NCBI RefSeq assembly: GCF_036881715.1
Contig: NZ_JBAKBF010000015.1
Location: forward strand, 24,977 to 88,976
Direction: 5' to 3'
Source: Pannonibacter anstelovis
Lineage (GTDB): Bacteria; Pseudomonadota; Alphaproteobacteria; Rhizobiales; Stappiaceae
Length of the DNA stretch: 64,000 bases
Part shown: positions 44,710-53,625 of the stretch, piece after piece
Layout: each line of letters begins with the position of its first letter
How positions within the stretch are numbered: the first letter of the stretch is position 1
The notes under the pieces: model-generated
Database searches by the model: none
What the model was told of the DNA's origin: nothing
Seen by the model: only the letters and a program-made list of their open reading frames with translations
Translations under genes and position numbers: made by a program

Positions 44710-45669
44710 ATGACCACTGCACCAGAAAGCCAGATGCTGGAGGCGGACGAAGCCATCGATTCCGGCTGCCCGGTGATGCTGCGCAACGCGCCAACGACGG
44801 TGGAGTTCAAGAAGCTGCGCAAGCGTCTGCTGCGCGAGGTGCGGCAGGCCATTGACGATTACGGCATGGTGCCTGCGGATGCTGCCGTGAAGCGGCCGAA
44901 GTGGCTGGTGTGCCTTTCCGGCGGCAAGGACAGCTACACGCTGCTGGCCGTGCTGATGGACCTGAAGTGGCGCGGGCTGCTGCCGGTGGATCTTCTGGCC
45001 TGCAATCTCGATCAGGCTCAGCCGGGATTCCCGCCGGAGATTCTGCCCGCCTTCTTTGAAAAGAACGGCATCGAGAACATCATCGTTCGCGAGGACACGT
45101 TCTCCATCGTCACGTCGAAGATCCCTTCCCACAAGACCTATTGCTCGCTGTGCTCGCGCCTGCGCCGCGGCATTCTCTACCGCATCGCGCGGGAGCAGGG
45201 CTGCGAGGCCATCGTGCTGGGCCATCACCGCGAGGACATTCTGGAAACCTTCTTCATGAACCTCTTCCACGGCGGGCGCCTTGCCTCCATGCCGCCGAAG
45301 CTGGTCAATGACGAGGGCGACCTGATGGTGCTGCGCCCGCTCGCCTATTGCGCCGAAAGCGATGTGGCGAAGTTTGCCGCAGGCATGCAGTTCCCGATCA
45401 TCCCCTGCAACCTCTGCGGCTCGCAGGACGGACTGCAGCGCGAGGAAGTGAAGCGCATGCTGATGGACTGGGAGCGCGTCTCCCCGGGCCGCCTCGGCGT
45501 CATGGCGCGGGCGCTTGCCCACACGCGTCCCTCCCACCTCCTCGACCGCACCCTCTTCGACTTTGCCTCCCTGCGCCCCGGCGAAAACAACGGCGGTGAA
45601 GCGCGCGATGCAGAAGAACCCTGCGGCGCCGGCCTTGCCATGACGCGCAATCTCTTCGCAGCGGAGTAG
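44710..45669 (+). CDS. ttcA: tRNA 2-thiocytidine(32) synthetase TtcA
   Basis: A 319-residue Fe-S enzyme that thiolates cytidine 32 of some tRNAs. The ATP PP-loop is LSGGKDSYTLLAVL; the cluster cysteines are in CSLCSRLRRG and CNLCGSQD; GHHREDILETFFMNLF is also conserved. The C-terminal 40 residues are a variable charged tail. With TrmJ 4 kb away, this gives two enzymes acting on position 32 of tRNA in one region. ATG at 44710; ribosome site weak (GACCGAGACCCGAC). A terminator follows. Confidence 0.94.
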   Translation: MTTAPESQMLEADEAIDSGCPVMLRNAPTTVEFKKLRKRLLREVRQAIDDYGMVPADAAVKRPKWLVCLSGGKDSYTLLAVLMDLKWRGLLPVDLLACNLDQAQPGFPPEILPAFFEKNGIENIIVREDTFSIVTSKIPSHKTYCSLCSRLRRGILYRIAREQGCEAIVLGHHREDILETFFMNLFHGGRLASMPPKLVNDEGDLMVLRPLAYCAESDVAKFAAGMQFPIIPCNLCGSQDGLQREEVKRMLMDWERVSPGRLGVMARALAHTRPSHLLDRTLFDFASLRPGENNGGEARDAEEPCGAGLAMTRNLFAAE

Positions 45670-45693
45670 GGGGACGGAAAGTCTTGCAAAACA

Positions 45694-45728
45694 AAAAAGG
45701 CCGGAGCGTCTACCGCTCCGGCCTTTTT
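45694..45728. terminator. Bidirectional terminator between ttcA and grxD
   Basis: A 15-bp perfect stem (45694-45708 with 45714-45728, ends A5/T5, core GGCCGGAGCG) and a 5-base loop between convergent genes. Confidence 0.92.
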
Positions 45729-45749
45729 CAAGTGCTCACTCCAATTGCA

Positions 45750-46079
45750 TCAGGCAGCTGTCGTGGGGATGCCTTTTTCGGTGAAGACGGCCTGGAGTTC
45801 CTGGTTCTGGAACATCTCGCGCACGATATCGCAGCCGCCGAGGAATTCGCCCTTGACGTAGAGCTGCGGGATCGTCGGCCAGTTGGAGAAGTCCTTGATG
45901 CCCTGGCGCAGGTCCGCATCTTCCAGCACGTTGATGCCCTTGTAGGGCACGCCGACGTAGTCGAGGATCTGCACGACCTGGCCGGAGAAGCCGCACTGCG
46001 GGAAGTTCGGCGTGCCCTTCATGAACAGCACGACATCGTTCGTCTCGACTTCGTTCTTGATCCAGTCCTGGATGCTCAT
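45750..46079 (-). CDS. grxD: Monothiol glutaredoxin, Grx4/GrxD type
   Basis: A 109-residue monothiol glutaredoxin with the CGFS active site in TPNFPQCGFSGQVVQIL, and WPTIPQLYVKGEFLGGCDIV for glutathione binding. Such proteins carry a [2Fe-2S] cluster with glutathione and hand it to targets or to BolA partners. The bolA gene lies 122 bp upstream on the same strand, an almost universal pairing. ATG at 46079. Confidence 0.96.
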   Translation of the reverse strand: MSIQDWIKNEVETNDVVLFMKGTPNFPQCGFSGQVVQILDYVGVPYKGINVLEDADLRQGIKDFSNWPTIPQLYVKGEFLGGCDIVREMFQNQELQAVFTEKGIPTTAA

Positions 46080-46201
46080 TGCCTTGTCCTTCCGGGAAAC
46101 CTGTCCCTGATGGGGCCGGGCTTGGGCCGGCCTGTGCGTTTACAAATCAACTGAAAGCAGACCGGGATTCAGCATCCGTCAGCCCTGTTTCAGTCCGTTG
46201 C

Positions 46202-46435
46202 TCAATCGGGGGCGCTGGTCTGGAGTGCGAGGGCGTGCAGGGTGCCGCCCATGTTGCCTTTCAGCGCCTGATACACCATCTGATGCTGCTGGACGCGGCT
46301 CTTTCCACGGAAGGATTCCGAGACCACGTTGGCGGCGTAGTGGTCGCCGTCGCCCGCCAGATCGCGCACCTCGACGGTTGCGTCGGGCAGGGCGGCCTTG
46401 ATCAGGGTGATGATCTCGTTTGCGTCCATCGGCAT
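46202..46435 (-). CDS. bolA: BolA-family protein
   Basis: A 77-residue BolA-type protein with the class-II-KH-like fold: MDANEIITLIKAALPDATVEVRDL, GDGDHYAANVVSESFRGKSRVQQHQMVYQAL and LHALALQT. BolA proteins bind CGFS glutaredoxins and share a [2Fe-2S] cluster, and grxD is next to it. His and Cys ligands are consistent with a BolA2/IbaG-type protein. Starts at ATG 46435 (AGAGGA upstream) or 46429. Confidence 0.9.
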   Translation of the reverse strand: MPMDANEIITLIKAALPDATVEVRDLAGDGDHYAANVVSESFRGKSRVQQHQMVYQALKGNMGGTLHALALQTSAPD

Positions 46436-46492
46436 GTGGTCAGTCCTCTTCCCTCTGAAGTTCCATCCGCGTATCGCGGGTCATGGCAGCCG

Positions 46493-48691
46493 TCAGCTGT
46501 CCGCCATGAAGCTGGGGAACCAATTCTCATGTGCTTCCTTGAGCTTTGCAACGGATATGGTGAGGATACCCTCGACAGTCAATTCACTGCCACCCACCAC
46601 GCCGAGGCGCTCCACGGCTACGCCAGCGTCCAGGGCATCTTCCTCGATGCCATCAGCCTCGTCCGCCTTGACGGTGACCACGTAGCGGGCCTGATCCTCG
46701 CCGAAGAGAGCGGCATGAGCCTCGCCACTGACCTTCACCGTTGCGCCGAGGCGTCCGGACATGGCCATTTCAGCGAGGGCCACGGCCAGGCCGCCGGACG
46801 ATATGTCATGCACGGCGGTGACGCGGGTCTCGCGGATCCAGCCGCGCACGAGATCGCCATTGCGGCGCTCGGCGGCAAGATCCACCGGCGGCGGAGCACC
46901 TTCCTCGCGGCCCAGCACCTCGTAGAGATACTGCGAGGCACCCAGATGCGTGCCGGTGCCGCCGATGAGGAAAATCACGTCGCCTTCCTCTGCAAAGGCC
47001 GCAGAGGCGCGCACATTCACATCCGGCAGCAGGCCGACACCGGCAATGGCCGGGGTTGGCAGGATCGCCTGGCCATGGGTCTCGTTGTAGAGCGAGACGT
47101 TGCCCGAGACGATCGGGAAGTCCAGCGCGCGGCAGGCCTCGCCGATGCCTTTGATGCAGAAGACGAACTGGCCCATGATTTCCGGCTTCTCGGGGTTGCC
47201 GAAGTTCAGGTTGTCGGTCACGGCCAGCGGCTCGGCGCCGGTGGCCGACAGGTTGCGCCAGACTTCGGCCACGGCCTGCTTGCCGCCCTCGAAGGGATCG
47301 GCCTCGCAGTAGCGCGGCGTCACGTCGGCGGAGAAGGCAAGGCCCTTGCCGGCAGCATTGACGCGGATGACACCGGCGTCGCCGCCCGGGCGGGCTGCGG
47401 TGTTGCCCTGGATCAGCGTGTCATACTGCTCGTAGACCCAGCGGCGGGAGGAGCCATTGGCACCGCCCACCAGCTGCAGCAGCGCTGCTGCATAGTCGGC
47501 AGGGGCGGGAATGCTGGCTGCATCCAGAACCGGGCGCTTGACCGGCTCCACCCAGGGGCGGTCATATTCGGGGGCCTCGTCGCCCAGCTCCTTGATCGGC
47601 AGGTCGGCCACGACCTCGCCCTGATGCTTGACGATGAAGCGCAGTGTATCGGTTGTCTTGCCGACGATGGCAAAGTCCAGGCCCCACTTGCGGAAGATGG
47701 CGGCGGCTTCCTGCTCCTTTTCGGGGCGCAACACCATGAGCATGCGCTCCTGGCTTTCCGACAGCATCATCTCATAGGCGGTCATGCGCTCTTCGCGCAC
47801 CGGCACCTTGTCGAGGTCCAGCTCGATGCCGAGGTCGCCCTTGGCGCCCATTTCGACGGCGGAGCAGGTAAGGCCAGCCGCACCCATGTCCTGAATGGCG
47901 ATCACGGCGCCAGTGGCCATCAGCTCAAGGCAGGCTTCCAGCAGGCACTTTTCGGTGAAGGGGTCACCCACCTGCACGGTCGGGCGCTTTTCCTCGATGG
48001 TGTCATCGAATTCGGCCGAGGCCATGGTTGCACCGCCAACGCCATCGCGGCCGGTCTTGGCGCCGAGATAAACGACCGGCAGGCCGACGCCTTCGGCCTT
48101 GGACAGGAAAATGCCGTCCTTCTTGGCAAGGCCTGCGGCAAAGGCGTTGACGAGGCAGTTGCCGTTGTAGCGCGGATGGAACTCCACCTCGCCGCCAACC
48201 GTCGGCACGCCGAAGGAATTGCCATAGCCGCCGACACCGGCAACGACGCCGGAGACAAGGTGGCGGGTGCGCGGATGATCCGGCGCGCCGAAGCGCAGGG
48301 CATTCATGGCTGCCACCGGACGCGCGCCCATGGTGAAGACGTCACGCAGAATGCCGCCCACGCCCGTCGCCGCGCCCTGATAGGGCTCGATGTAGGACGG
48401 GTGGTTGTGGCTTTCCATCTTGAAGACGATCACATCGTCATCGCCAATGTCCACGACGCCGGCATTCTCGCCCGGGCCCTGCACCACGCGCTCGCCGGTG
48501 ACGGGCAGGGTCTTCAGCCACTTCTTTGAGGACTTGTAGGAGCAATGCTCGTTCCACATGGCCGAGAAGATGCCGAGTTCGGTGAAGGTCGGCTCGCGGC
48601 CGATCAGATCCAGAATGCGCTGGTATTCGTCGGGCTTCAGGCCGTGGGCCGCGACGAGATCTGGCGTGATTTTGATGTCGTTGGGGATCAT
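46493..48691 (-). CDS. purL: Phosphoribosylformylglycinamidine synthase subunit PurL
   Basis: A 732-residue small-type PurL that, with PurS and PurQ, converts FGAR to FGAM in purine synthesis. Landmarks are FSAMWNEHCSYKSSKKWLK, HNHPSYIEPYQGAATGVGGI, VGGEVEFHPRYNGNCLVN and IQDMGAAGLTCSAVEMG for the ATP sites. The length is that of the PurS-dependent class, agreeing with purS and purQ further right. ATG at 48691. bolA and grxD follow on the same strand. Between purL and purQ an unrelated block of five genes is inserted. Confidence 0.97.
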   Translation of the reverse strand: MIPNDIKITPDLVAAHGLKPDEYQRILDLIGREPTFTELGIFSAMWNEHCSYKSSKKWLKTLPVTGERVVQGPGENAGVVDIGDDDVIVFKMESHNHPSYIEPYQGAATGVGGILRDVFTMGARPVAAMNALRFGAPDHPRTRHLVSGVVAGVGGYGNSFGVPTVGGEVEFHPRYNGNCLVNAFAAGLAKKDGIFLSKAEGVGLPVVYLGAKTGRDGVGGATMASAEFDDTIEEKRPTVQVGDPFTEKCLLEACLELMATGAVIAIQDMGAAGLTCSAVEMGAKGDLGIELDLDKVPVREERMTAYEMMLSESQERMLMVLRPEKEQEAAAIFRKWGLDFAIVGKTTDTLRFIVKHQGEVVADLPIKELGDEAPEYDRPWVEPVKRPVLDAASIPAPADYAAALLQLVGGANGSSRRWVYEQYDTLIQGNTAARPGGDAGVIRVNAAGKGLAFSADVTPRYCEADPFEGGKQAVAEVWRNLSATGAEPLAVTDNLNFGNPEKPEIMGQFVFCIKGIGEACRALDFPIVSGNVSLYNETHGQAILPTPAIAGVGLLPDVNVRASAAFAEEGDVIFLIGGTGTHLGASQYLYEVLGREEGAPPPVDLAAERRNGDLVRGWIRETRVTAVHDISSGGLAVALAEMAMSGRLGATVKVSGEAHAALFGEDQARYVVTVKADEADGIEEDALDAGVAVERLGVVGGSELTVEGILTISVAKLKEAHENWFPSFMADS

Positions 48692-49021
48692 GGGCGTCCG
48701 CAGTCGTCTGGCAAGGTCGTGCCGGGGATGATGTTCGGGGCCGGTTTAACAGATCATCGGCGGGAATGGGAGACCATTGCGCGGTTTCCGGCGGCTATTT
48801 TGGCAGAAGTGTGAAGCCGGATATTCGTCCCGTTCACGGGCAGGCGGCGGATGGCCGCGCGGCGGAGCTGAACGCGTTTGCCGGCACAGGGTCCATTGCC
48901 TGCAGCTGCCGGTACAGAGCGCTGGCGTCAGGTATTTTACGCACGCATGTTACAGCCGGACTTAAGGGTTGCTTCACGGATTTACCAATATTTCTCAGCG
49001 CGATATCCTTGGGAGGTCATG
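48692..49021. other. Intergenic region upstream of purL and the MCP gene
   Basis: 330 bp between divergent genes. The MCP-proximal end has TTAA-N7-TTCA (48962-48976), one base from the CtrA consensus TTAA-N7-TTAA, and the ribosome site GGGAGG (49011-49016). No gene seen. Confidence 0.55.
48962..48976 (+). promoter_or_regulatory. Possible CtrA-like box upstream of the MCP gene
   Basis: TTAA (48962-48965), seven bases, TTCA (48973-48976): seven of eight bases of the CtrA consensus, 46 bp before the start. Chance is quite possible. Confidence 0.3.
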
Positions 49022-50386
49022 ATGTTTGGCTTGAAGTCTGCAACGCCCGCCATCGCGGTGAAGCAGCCAGAATTTGATGTAGCGGCGCTTGTGGGGGCAT
49101 TGCGTGCCGTTGAAGGGCACCTTGATCTTCAAGGAACCGGCAGCCTGCCGGCTGAAGTCGTCTCGGCGCTTGTTTCGCTGAAGGCGGCTCTTGACCGGGA
49201 GAACGAAACTCAGCTGCAGCAGACGGTGGATTACTCGTTGCAGGCCAGCCGCGCCATGGCGGCGACGGCGCGTATCACTGGTGAAATCCGTGAGACGGAC
49301 AATCGCGCCCGGACAATTTCCGGCGGGGTTGATGAGCTGACGGCCTCCATCGAGCAGATCGCAGCGACGGCAAGCGAAGCGGCTTCTTCCATGGAAGAGG
49401 CTCATTCCGTACTGGATGGCGGAGCTGCGGCCACGCGCAATGCTGCGGTGTCATCCCGCCGTATCGGCGATTCGTTTGACCGGATGAGCGAGGGTGCCCG
49501 GCAGCTTGCGGCTGCGGCCGAGCAGATCGGCATGTTTGTGTCGACCATTGACGGCCTTGCCCAGCAGACGAACCTTCTGGCGCTGAACGCCACCATCGAA
49601 GCCGCGCGTGCCGGCGAAGCCGGTAAGGGCTTTGCCGTGGTGGCCAGCGAAGTGAAGCAGCTCTCCGGCCAGACCCAGAAGGCAACGGATGACATCCGCG
49701 CCCGCATCGAGCGTCTGCAGGTGCATGTCTCGGAGGTTCTGGACACTGTCTCGATGGTGCAGGACCTCGTGGGCTCCAGCGTGGAGCAGGCTGAAGAAGC
49801 TGCCGAGAAGATCGGTTCTGTCTTGGGGCATGTCGGCTCCAACAGCTCCCGCATGACTGCCATTTCCGGCCTGTTGCAGGCGCAGAGCGAAGCGGTGCGG
49901 GAGATTGCCGAAGGCATTCATGCCGTTGCAAGCCATTCGCAGGCGGCAAGCCGCTATGCTGATGATGTCATCAAGGCGGTTGGCAGTTCCGAAGCGGTGA
50001 TCAACACCCAGTTTGCCAGCCTGGAAGGGCGCAATGTGCGCAACTACGTGCTGCACCGGGCAAAGTCAGATCATCTTCTTTGGAAGAAGCGGCTGTCTGA
50101 AATGCTTGTCGGCCTCAACAGCCTGAAGAGCGCGGAGCTTTCGGATCATCACCAGTGCCGTCTGGGCAAGTGGTATGACGCGGTGTCCGACAAGGCGCTT
50201 CGCTCCAATCCTGCCTTTACCGCCCTTCTGCCAGTGCATGAGGCGGTCCATGCCCACGGCAAGAAGGCTGCAGATTTGCATGCAAAGGGGGATGTGAAGG
50301 GCGCCGAAGCTGAAATCGCTGCGATGGAACGGGCTTCGGACGACGTCCTGTCCCGCATCGACGCCCTGTTGCGGGCCACGCGCTGA
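49022..50386 (+). CDS. Soluble methyl-accepting chemotaxis protein with CZB domain
   Basis: A 454-residue chemoreceptor lacking any transmembrane helix. The signalling hairpin tip is FVSTIDGLAQQTNLLALNATIEAARAGEAGKGFAVVASEVKQLS. After it comes a CZB zinc-binding domain (HRAKSDHLLWKKRL, HHQCRLGKWYD, HEAVHAHGKKAADLH) with its three His and one Cys. It should therefore sense a cytoplasmic signal such as zinc or hypochlorous acid. ATG at 49022 is chosen because GGGAGG is five bases before it; ATG 49019 is too close. No chemotaxis kinase genes are near. Confidence 0.92.
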   Translation: MFGLKSATPAIAVKQPEFDVAALVGALRAVEGHLDLQGTGSLPAEVVSALVSLKAALDRENETQLQQTVDYSLQASRAMAATARITGEIRETDNRARTISGGVDELTASIEQIAATASEAASSMEEAHSVLDGGAAATRNAAVSSRRIGDSFDRMSEGARQLAAAAEQIGMFVSTIDGLAQQTNLLALNATIEAARAGEAGKGFAVVASEVKQLSGQTQKATDDIRARIERLQVHVSEVLDTVSMVQDLVGSSVEQAEEAAEKIGSVLGHVGSNSSRMTAISGLLQAQSEAVREIAEGIHAVASHSQAASRYADDVIKAVGSSEAVINTQFASLEGRNVRNYVLHRAKSDHLLWKKRLSEMLVGLNSLKSAELSDHHQCRLGKWYDAVSDKALRSNPAFTALLPVHEAVHAHGKKAADLHAKGDVKGAEAEIAAMERASDDVLSRIDALLRATR

Positions 50387-50392
50387 TCTTTC

Positions 50393-50426
50393 GTGGAGGC
50401 TTTCCCGTTCAGGGGAAGGCCTCCAC
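50393..50426. terminator. Bidirectional terminator between MCP and MocR genes
   Basis: Arms 50393-50406 and 50413-50426 (GTGGAGGCTTTCCC against its partner) pair with one mismatch, between two convergent stops. Confidence 0.7.
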
Positions 50427-50427
50427 T

Positions 50428-51942
50428 CTACTCGAAGCTGTCGTAACCGGTGCTGGCATTGCGCAACAGGTCGCGGATGATGCCGAGGCCCTTGATCAGT
50501 TCTTCCCGTGTGTGGGTGTTGCTGGTGCCGAGCCGAACCCGGTGATAGACGCGGGCGCTGCGGCCGGTCTTGAACTCGTCCTCGTCATCCACGAGCACCC
50601 CTTGCGCGGCGGCGGCGGTCTTGAAGGTGCCGGACATCCAGGGCTCCGGCAGCTTCAGCCAGATGAAGGGCGTCTGCGGGGAGGCGTTGAAGGTCTGTCC
50701 GGCCAGAAGGCCCTGCGTGATCTCGTGCCGGGCTGCCAATTCCTGCAAGATACGCTGCCGCAAATCATCCGCAGCGCCGGAAAGCACGAGCCGGGCGGCC
50801 AGTTCCGCCATCAGGAAGCACAGGCCTCCCGTGAGCATGTTATGCGCCGTGAACAGCCGCTGCGCGTGGCTGGGCGGAGAAGCGATCCAGCCTCCGCGAA
50901 TCCCTGCCGAGACGGACTTGGACAGCGAACCCACATGGAAGGTCCGTTCCGGAGCAAGTGCTGCAAAGGGCGATATGCCGTCTGCATGCAGGGAGCCGTA
51001 GACCTCATCCTCGATGATCCAGAGATTGTGCTCGCGTGCGATGGCAATGATCTCTGCCTGGCGTGCCGCGCCCATCTGGCCCAGCGTCGGATTATGCACG
51101 GTCGGCATAAGGAAGATGGCACGTGGATGCTGCTGCGCGCAAAGGCGGGCCAGATCCTCCGGAATTGGCCCTTCGTCATCGCGCGCCACGGCCACCGGCT
51201 GGCGGCCGGTCAGGGTGACGCCTCTTGCGATGGAGCTGTAGGTCAGCTCCTCAAAGACCACCCGGTCACCCGGCATTGTGGTGGCGCTGATAATGGCCAT
51301 CAGCCCGCCGCGTGCACCCGTGGTGGGCACAATTGTTTCTGACGCTGGCGTCCAGCCGCAGCGGGCAAGCCACTGCTGACCGGCCAGCCGCCAGCTGTCC
51401 GGAACCAGCCGGGTGTAGCTGGCGATCTCATGCGGCATTTCGCGGGCTATTCCGGATATGACCCGTTCAATCGCCTGTGCCTGCCCGACTTCCGGCGCGG
51501 AGGTGCTGTCCAGCCGCAAGGCGCCGGTCGGGGCGACAGACGTCCGGGTGCCGCCAAAGCCCGGATCCGGATTGGCCATCGCCAGATGTGTCCAGGCTGG
51601 GGTGCTGACAGGCGTGACAACCGGCTTTTCTTCAAGCGGGCGAAACAGTGCGGGGGAGGCGATTCCATTTACCGGCACGGCGCCCGCCGGCGCTGCGCTG
51701 CTGCCCAGCACATAGGTGCCCCGGCCAACTTCGCCGCTCACCAGCCCGCGCTCGCGCACGATGCCATAGGCACGGCCCACAGTGCCGACGGTGACGCCCA
51801 GATCATAGGCGAGGTCCCGCTGCGGCGGCAGCTTCGCGCCGGCAGGCAGTGCGCCAGAGACGATGTCATCCGCAATGCGCTGCGCGAGGCGCACATAGAG
51901 CGGGCCTTTCCCTTGCGGGAGTTCAGGGAGCCAATTTGTCAT
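50428..51942 (-). CDS. MocR-family (GntR-aminotransferase fusion) regulator
   Basis: A 504-residue fusion. The GntR HTH covers residues 10-80 (PLYVRLAQRIADDIVSGALPAGAKLPPQRDLAYDLGVTVGTVGRAYGIV). A linker of about 60 residues follows, then a class-I aminotransferase-like domain (TTGARGGLMAI, PTVHNPTLGQM, LWIIEDEVYGSLH, VGSLSKSVSAGIRGGW with the PLP Lys). MocR regulators sense PLP or PLP-linked amino compounds. It is divergent from a DUF1127 gene, and an arginase-family gene follows on the same block, so polyamine or amino-acid control is possible. ATG at 51942. Confidence 0.93.
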   Translation of the reverse strand: MTNWLPELPQGKGPLYVRLAQRIADDIVSGALPAGAKLPPQRDLAYDLGVTVGTVGRAYGIVRERGLVSGEVGRGTYVLGSSAAPAGAVPVNGIASPALFRPLEEKPVVTPVSTPAWTHLAMANPDPGFGGTRTSVAPTGALRLDSTSAPEVGQAQAIERVISGIAREMPHEIASYTRLVPDSWRLAGQQWLARCGWTPASETIVPTTGARGGLMAIISATTMPGDRVVFEELTYSSIARGVTLTGRQPVAVARDDEGPIPEDLARLCAQQHPRAIFLMPTVHNPTLGQMGAARQAEIIAIAREHNLWIIEDEVYGSLHADGISPFAALAPERTFHVGSLSKSVSAGIRGGWIASPPSHAQRLFTAHNMLTGGLCFLMAELAARLVLSGAADDLRQRILQELAARHEITQGLLAGQTFNASPQTPFIWLKLPEPWMSGTFKTAAAAQGVLVDDEDEFKTGRSARVYHRVRLGTSNTHTREELIKGLGIIRDLLRNASTGYDSFE

Positions 51943-52013
51943 GGTGACAATTCTATATCTTGCACCGAAAAGTGAGTCAATTCATACAACGGCCATAGGG
52001 GCAATGAAGCGAA

Positions 52014-52029
52014 ATTGTATCAATTGTAT
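52014..52029 (+). promoter_or_regulatory. Direct repeats, possible MocR binding site
   Basis: ATTGTAT occurs at 52014-52020 and again at 52023-52029, and its near reverse complement ATACAA lies at 51984-51989, in the 102-bp gap between mocR and the DUF1127 gene. MocR proteins commonly bind direct repeats in such gaps. Confidence 0.5.
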
Positions 52030-52044
52030 CTCTTGGAGGATCAC

Positions 52045-52293
52045 ATGTCCCACGTTCATCAGTGCGAAGAGCCAGAAATTGTCTTGAGGGAAGCGCTTCC
52101 GGCGCGCAGCGTCTCCGGTTTGCTCAAGGCTGTGATCTCGACGCTGGCCATGTGGCTGACTGTTGGCCGGACACGGGCGCAACTGTCTGAACTGACAGAT
52201 GATGAGCTGGCCGATATCGGCATCACCCGGGAGCAGGCGGCGCAGGAGGCTGCGCGGCCTTTCTGGGTCTACCGGGAGCGTCCGCGCGACTGA
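52045..52293 (+). CDS. DUF1127 small protein
   Basis: An 82-residue protein with the DUF1127 core RTRAQLSELTDDELADIGITREQAAQEAARPFW and a hydrophobic stretch LLKAVISTLAMWLTVG before it. DUF1127 proteins of alphaproteobacteria are linked to RNA, phosphate or stress control, with no single known role. ATG at 52045 with GGAGG upstream. It is divergent from the mocR gene and convergent with the arginase-family gene, 26 bp from its stop. Confidence 0.9.
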   Translation: MSHVHQCEEPEIVLREALPARSVSGLLKAVISTLAMWLTVGRTRAQLSELTDDELADIGITREQAAQEAARPFWVYRERPRD

Positions 52294-52319
52294 TACCCGT
52301 ATCGTGCGGTGCCTGCCGG

Positions 52320-53288
52320 TCAATCCTGTTGCGTTCTGGCTGTGGCCAGAATGCAGAGCAGCTCGAACATGAGCGAAGCACCGAGCCACGCGGTGCCTCC
52401 CGAAGGATCAAAGGGAGGGGATACCTCCACCAGATCGGCACCCACAACATTGACGCCTGCCAGCCGGCGGATCAGCCGCTGGGCCTGAAACGAGGTTATG
52501 CCTCCGATTTCCGGTGTGCCGGTGCCGGGGGCAAATGCGGGGTCGATCACGTCGATATCGAAGCTGATGTAGGCCGGTGTTCTCCCCACCCGCTCGCGTG
52601 CCTCAGCCATCACGTGATCGACTCCGCGCTCCATCAGCTCCTCGATCATGATGATGCGCACGCCCTGCGCCTCGCCCCATTCGATATCTTCCCCGTCATA
52701 CATCGTGCCGCGAATGCCGATCTGCACGACGCGCTCCGGGTCCAGCAGCTCCTCTTCGATGGCGCGTCGGAAGGGCGTGCCGTGGGTGTAGCGGAAGCCG
52801 CCGAAATAGCTGTCAAACAGGTCGGTGTGGGCATCGAAATGGATCATGCCCAGCGGTCCGCTGCGGGCCAGAGCCCTGAGGACCGGCAGCGAGACCAGAT
52901 GATCGCCGCCTGCTGTGAGCGGCGTGATTCCGAGATCGACGATCTGGTCATAGAAGCCGGTGATCCGCGCCAGCGCATCCTGTACGTCGGCCGGATTGAC
53001 CGGTGCATCGCCCAGATCGGCACAATTGGCCAGACCGAAGGGATTGACCCTCGTGTGCGGATGCACCTGCCGGATCATGGTGGAGAGGTCGCGCAGCTGG
53101 CGCGGGCCGTGGCGGGCACCAGTCCGGTTGGTGGTGCCGCCATCCCAGGGCACGCCGATGAGGCCGATGTCGACGCGCTCAGCTTCCGGCGAGGCAATGT
53201 TCACATGCGGCAGGCGCATGAAGGTGGGAATGCCGGCGAAACGCGGCAGCTCGAACCCGGATACCGGCTGAAAGAATGTGTCGTCCAT
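52320..53288 (-). CDS. speB: Agmatinase / ureohydrolase (arginase family)
   Basis: A 322-residue manganese ureohydrolase. Metal motifs are GGDHLVSLPVLRAL, HFDAHTDLFDSYFG and SFDIDVIDPAFAPGTGTPE. The family splits agmatine, guanidinobutyrate or similar guanidino compounds into urea and an amine; the sequence alone does not settle which. The ATG at 53288 follows AAGGGG; the frame is open to 53318. DUF2164 lies just upstream, mocR and DUF1127 downstream. Gene symbol is given for the most common member and is uncertain. Confidence 0.85.
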   Translation of the reverse strand: MDDTFFQPVSGFELPRFAGIPTFMRLPHVNIASPEAERVDIGLIGVPWDGGTTNRTGARHGPRQLRDLSTMIRQVHPHTRVNPFGLANCADLGDAPVNPADVQDALARITGFYDQIVDLGITPLTAGGDHLVSLPVLRALARSGPLGMIHFDAHTDLFDSYFGGFRYTHGTPFRRAIEEELLDPERVVQIGIRGTMYDGEDIEWGEAQGVRIIMIEELMERGVDHVMAEARERVGRTPAYISFDIDVIDPAFAPGTGTPEIGGITSFQAQRLIRRLAGVNVVGADLVEVSPPFDPSGGTAWLGASLMFELLCILATARTQQD

Positions 53289-53350
53289 GCTGTGCCCCTT
53301 GCCCGTTTTTCCCAGCATGCCCGGTGGGGGCAGGGAAGGACAAGGGGATT

Positions 53351-53599
53351 TCAGCGCCAGTCCTGACGCTCAAGCCCTGCCAGATCGTCCGAGAGGTCTT
53401 CGAAGCGCTTTGCCGCCTGTGCGGCGGCATCACGGACACCAAGTGTGTAGAAGGCGCTGCCGGCTTCTTCAGCCAGAAAGTCCAGCAGCCGCAGAGCGTC
53501 CATGTTGCCCAGATCCACGTCCAGCTCATCCCGGCAGAAATCCGAAACACGGCTGGCAATCCGGGTCTGCAGGTCACGGGGGAGTTCCAGCTTCTTCAT
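53351..53599 (-). CDS. DUF2164 family protein
   Basis: An 82-residue cytoplasmic protein matching the DUF2164 pattern: LELPRDLQTRIASRVSDFCRDELDVDLGNMDALRLLDFLAEEAGSAFYTLGVRDA, followed by an acidic end with a final WR. It lies 26 bp downstream of the purQ stop and 62 bp before the ureohydrolase on the same strand. Function unknown. Confidence 0.85.
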   Translation of the reverse strand: MKKLELPRDLQTRIASRVSDFCRDELDVDLGNMDALRLLDFLAEEAGSAFYTLGVRDAAAQAAKRFEDLSDDLAGLERQDWR

Positions 53600-53625
53600 G
53601 GATCTTTCCCCTTGTCCTGGCTGCC

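Noticed and set aside
46079..48529. An 816-residue open frame antisense to purL
   Set aside because: It mirrors the purL codons on the other strand, is His/Gly/Ala-rich without domains, and overlaps grxD, bolA and purL.
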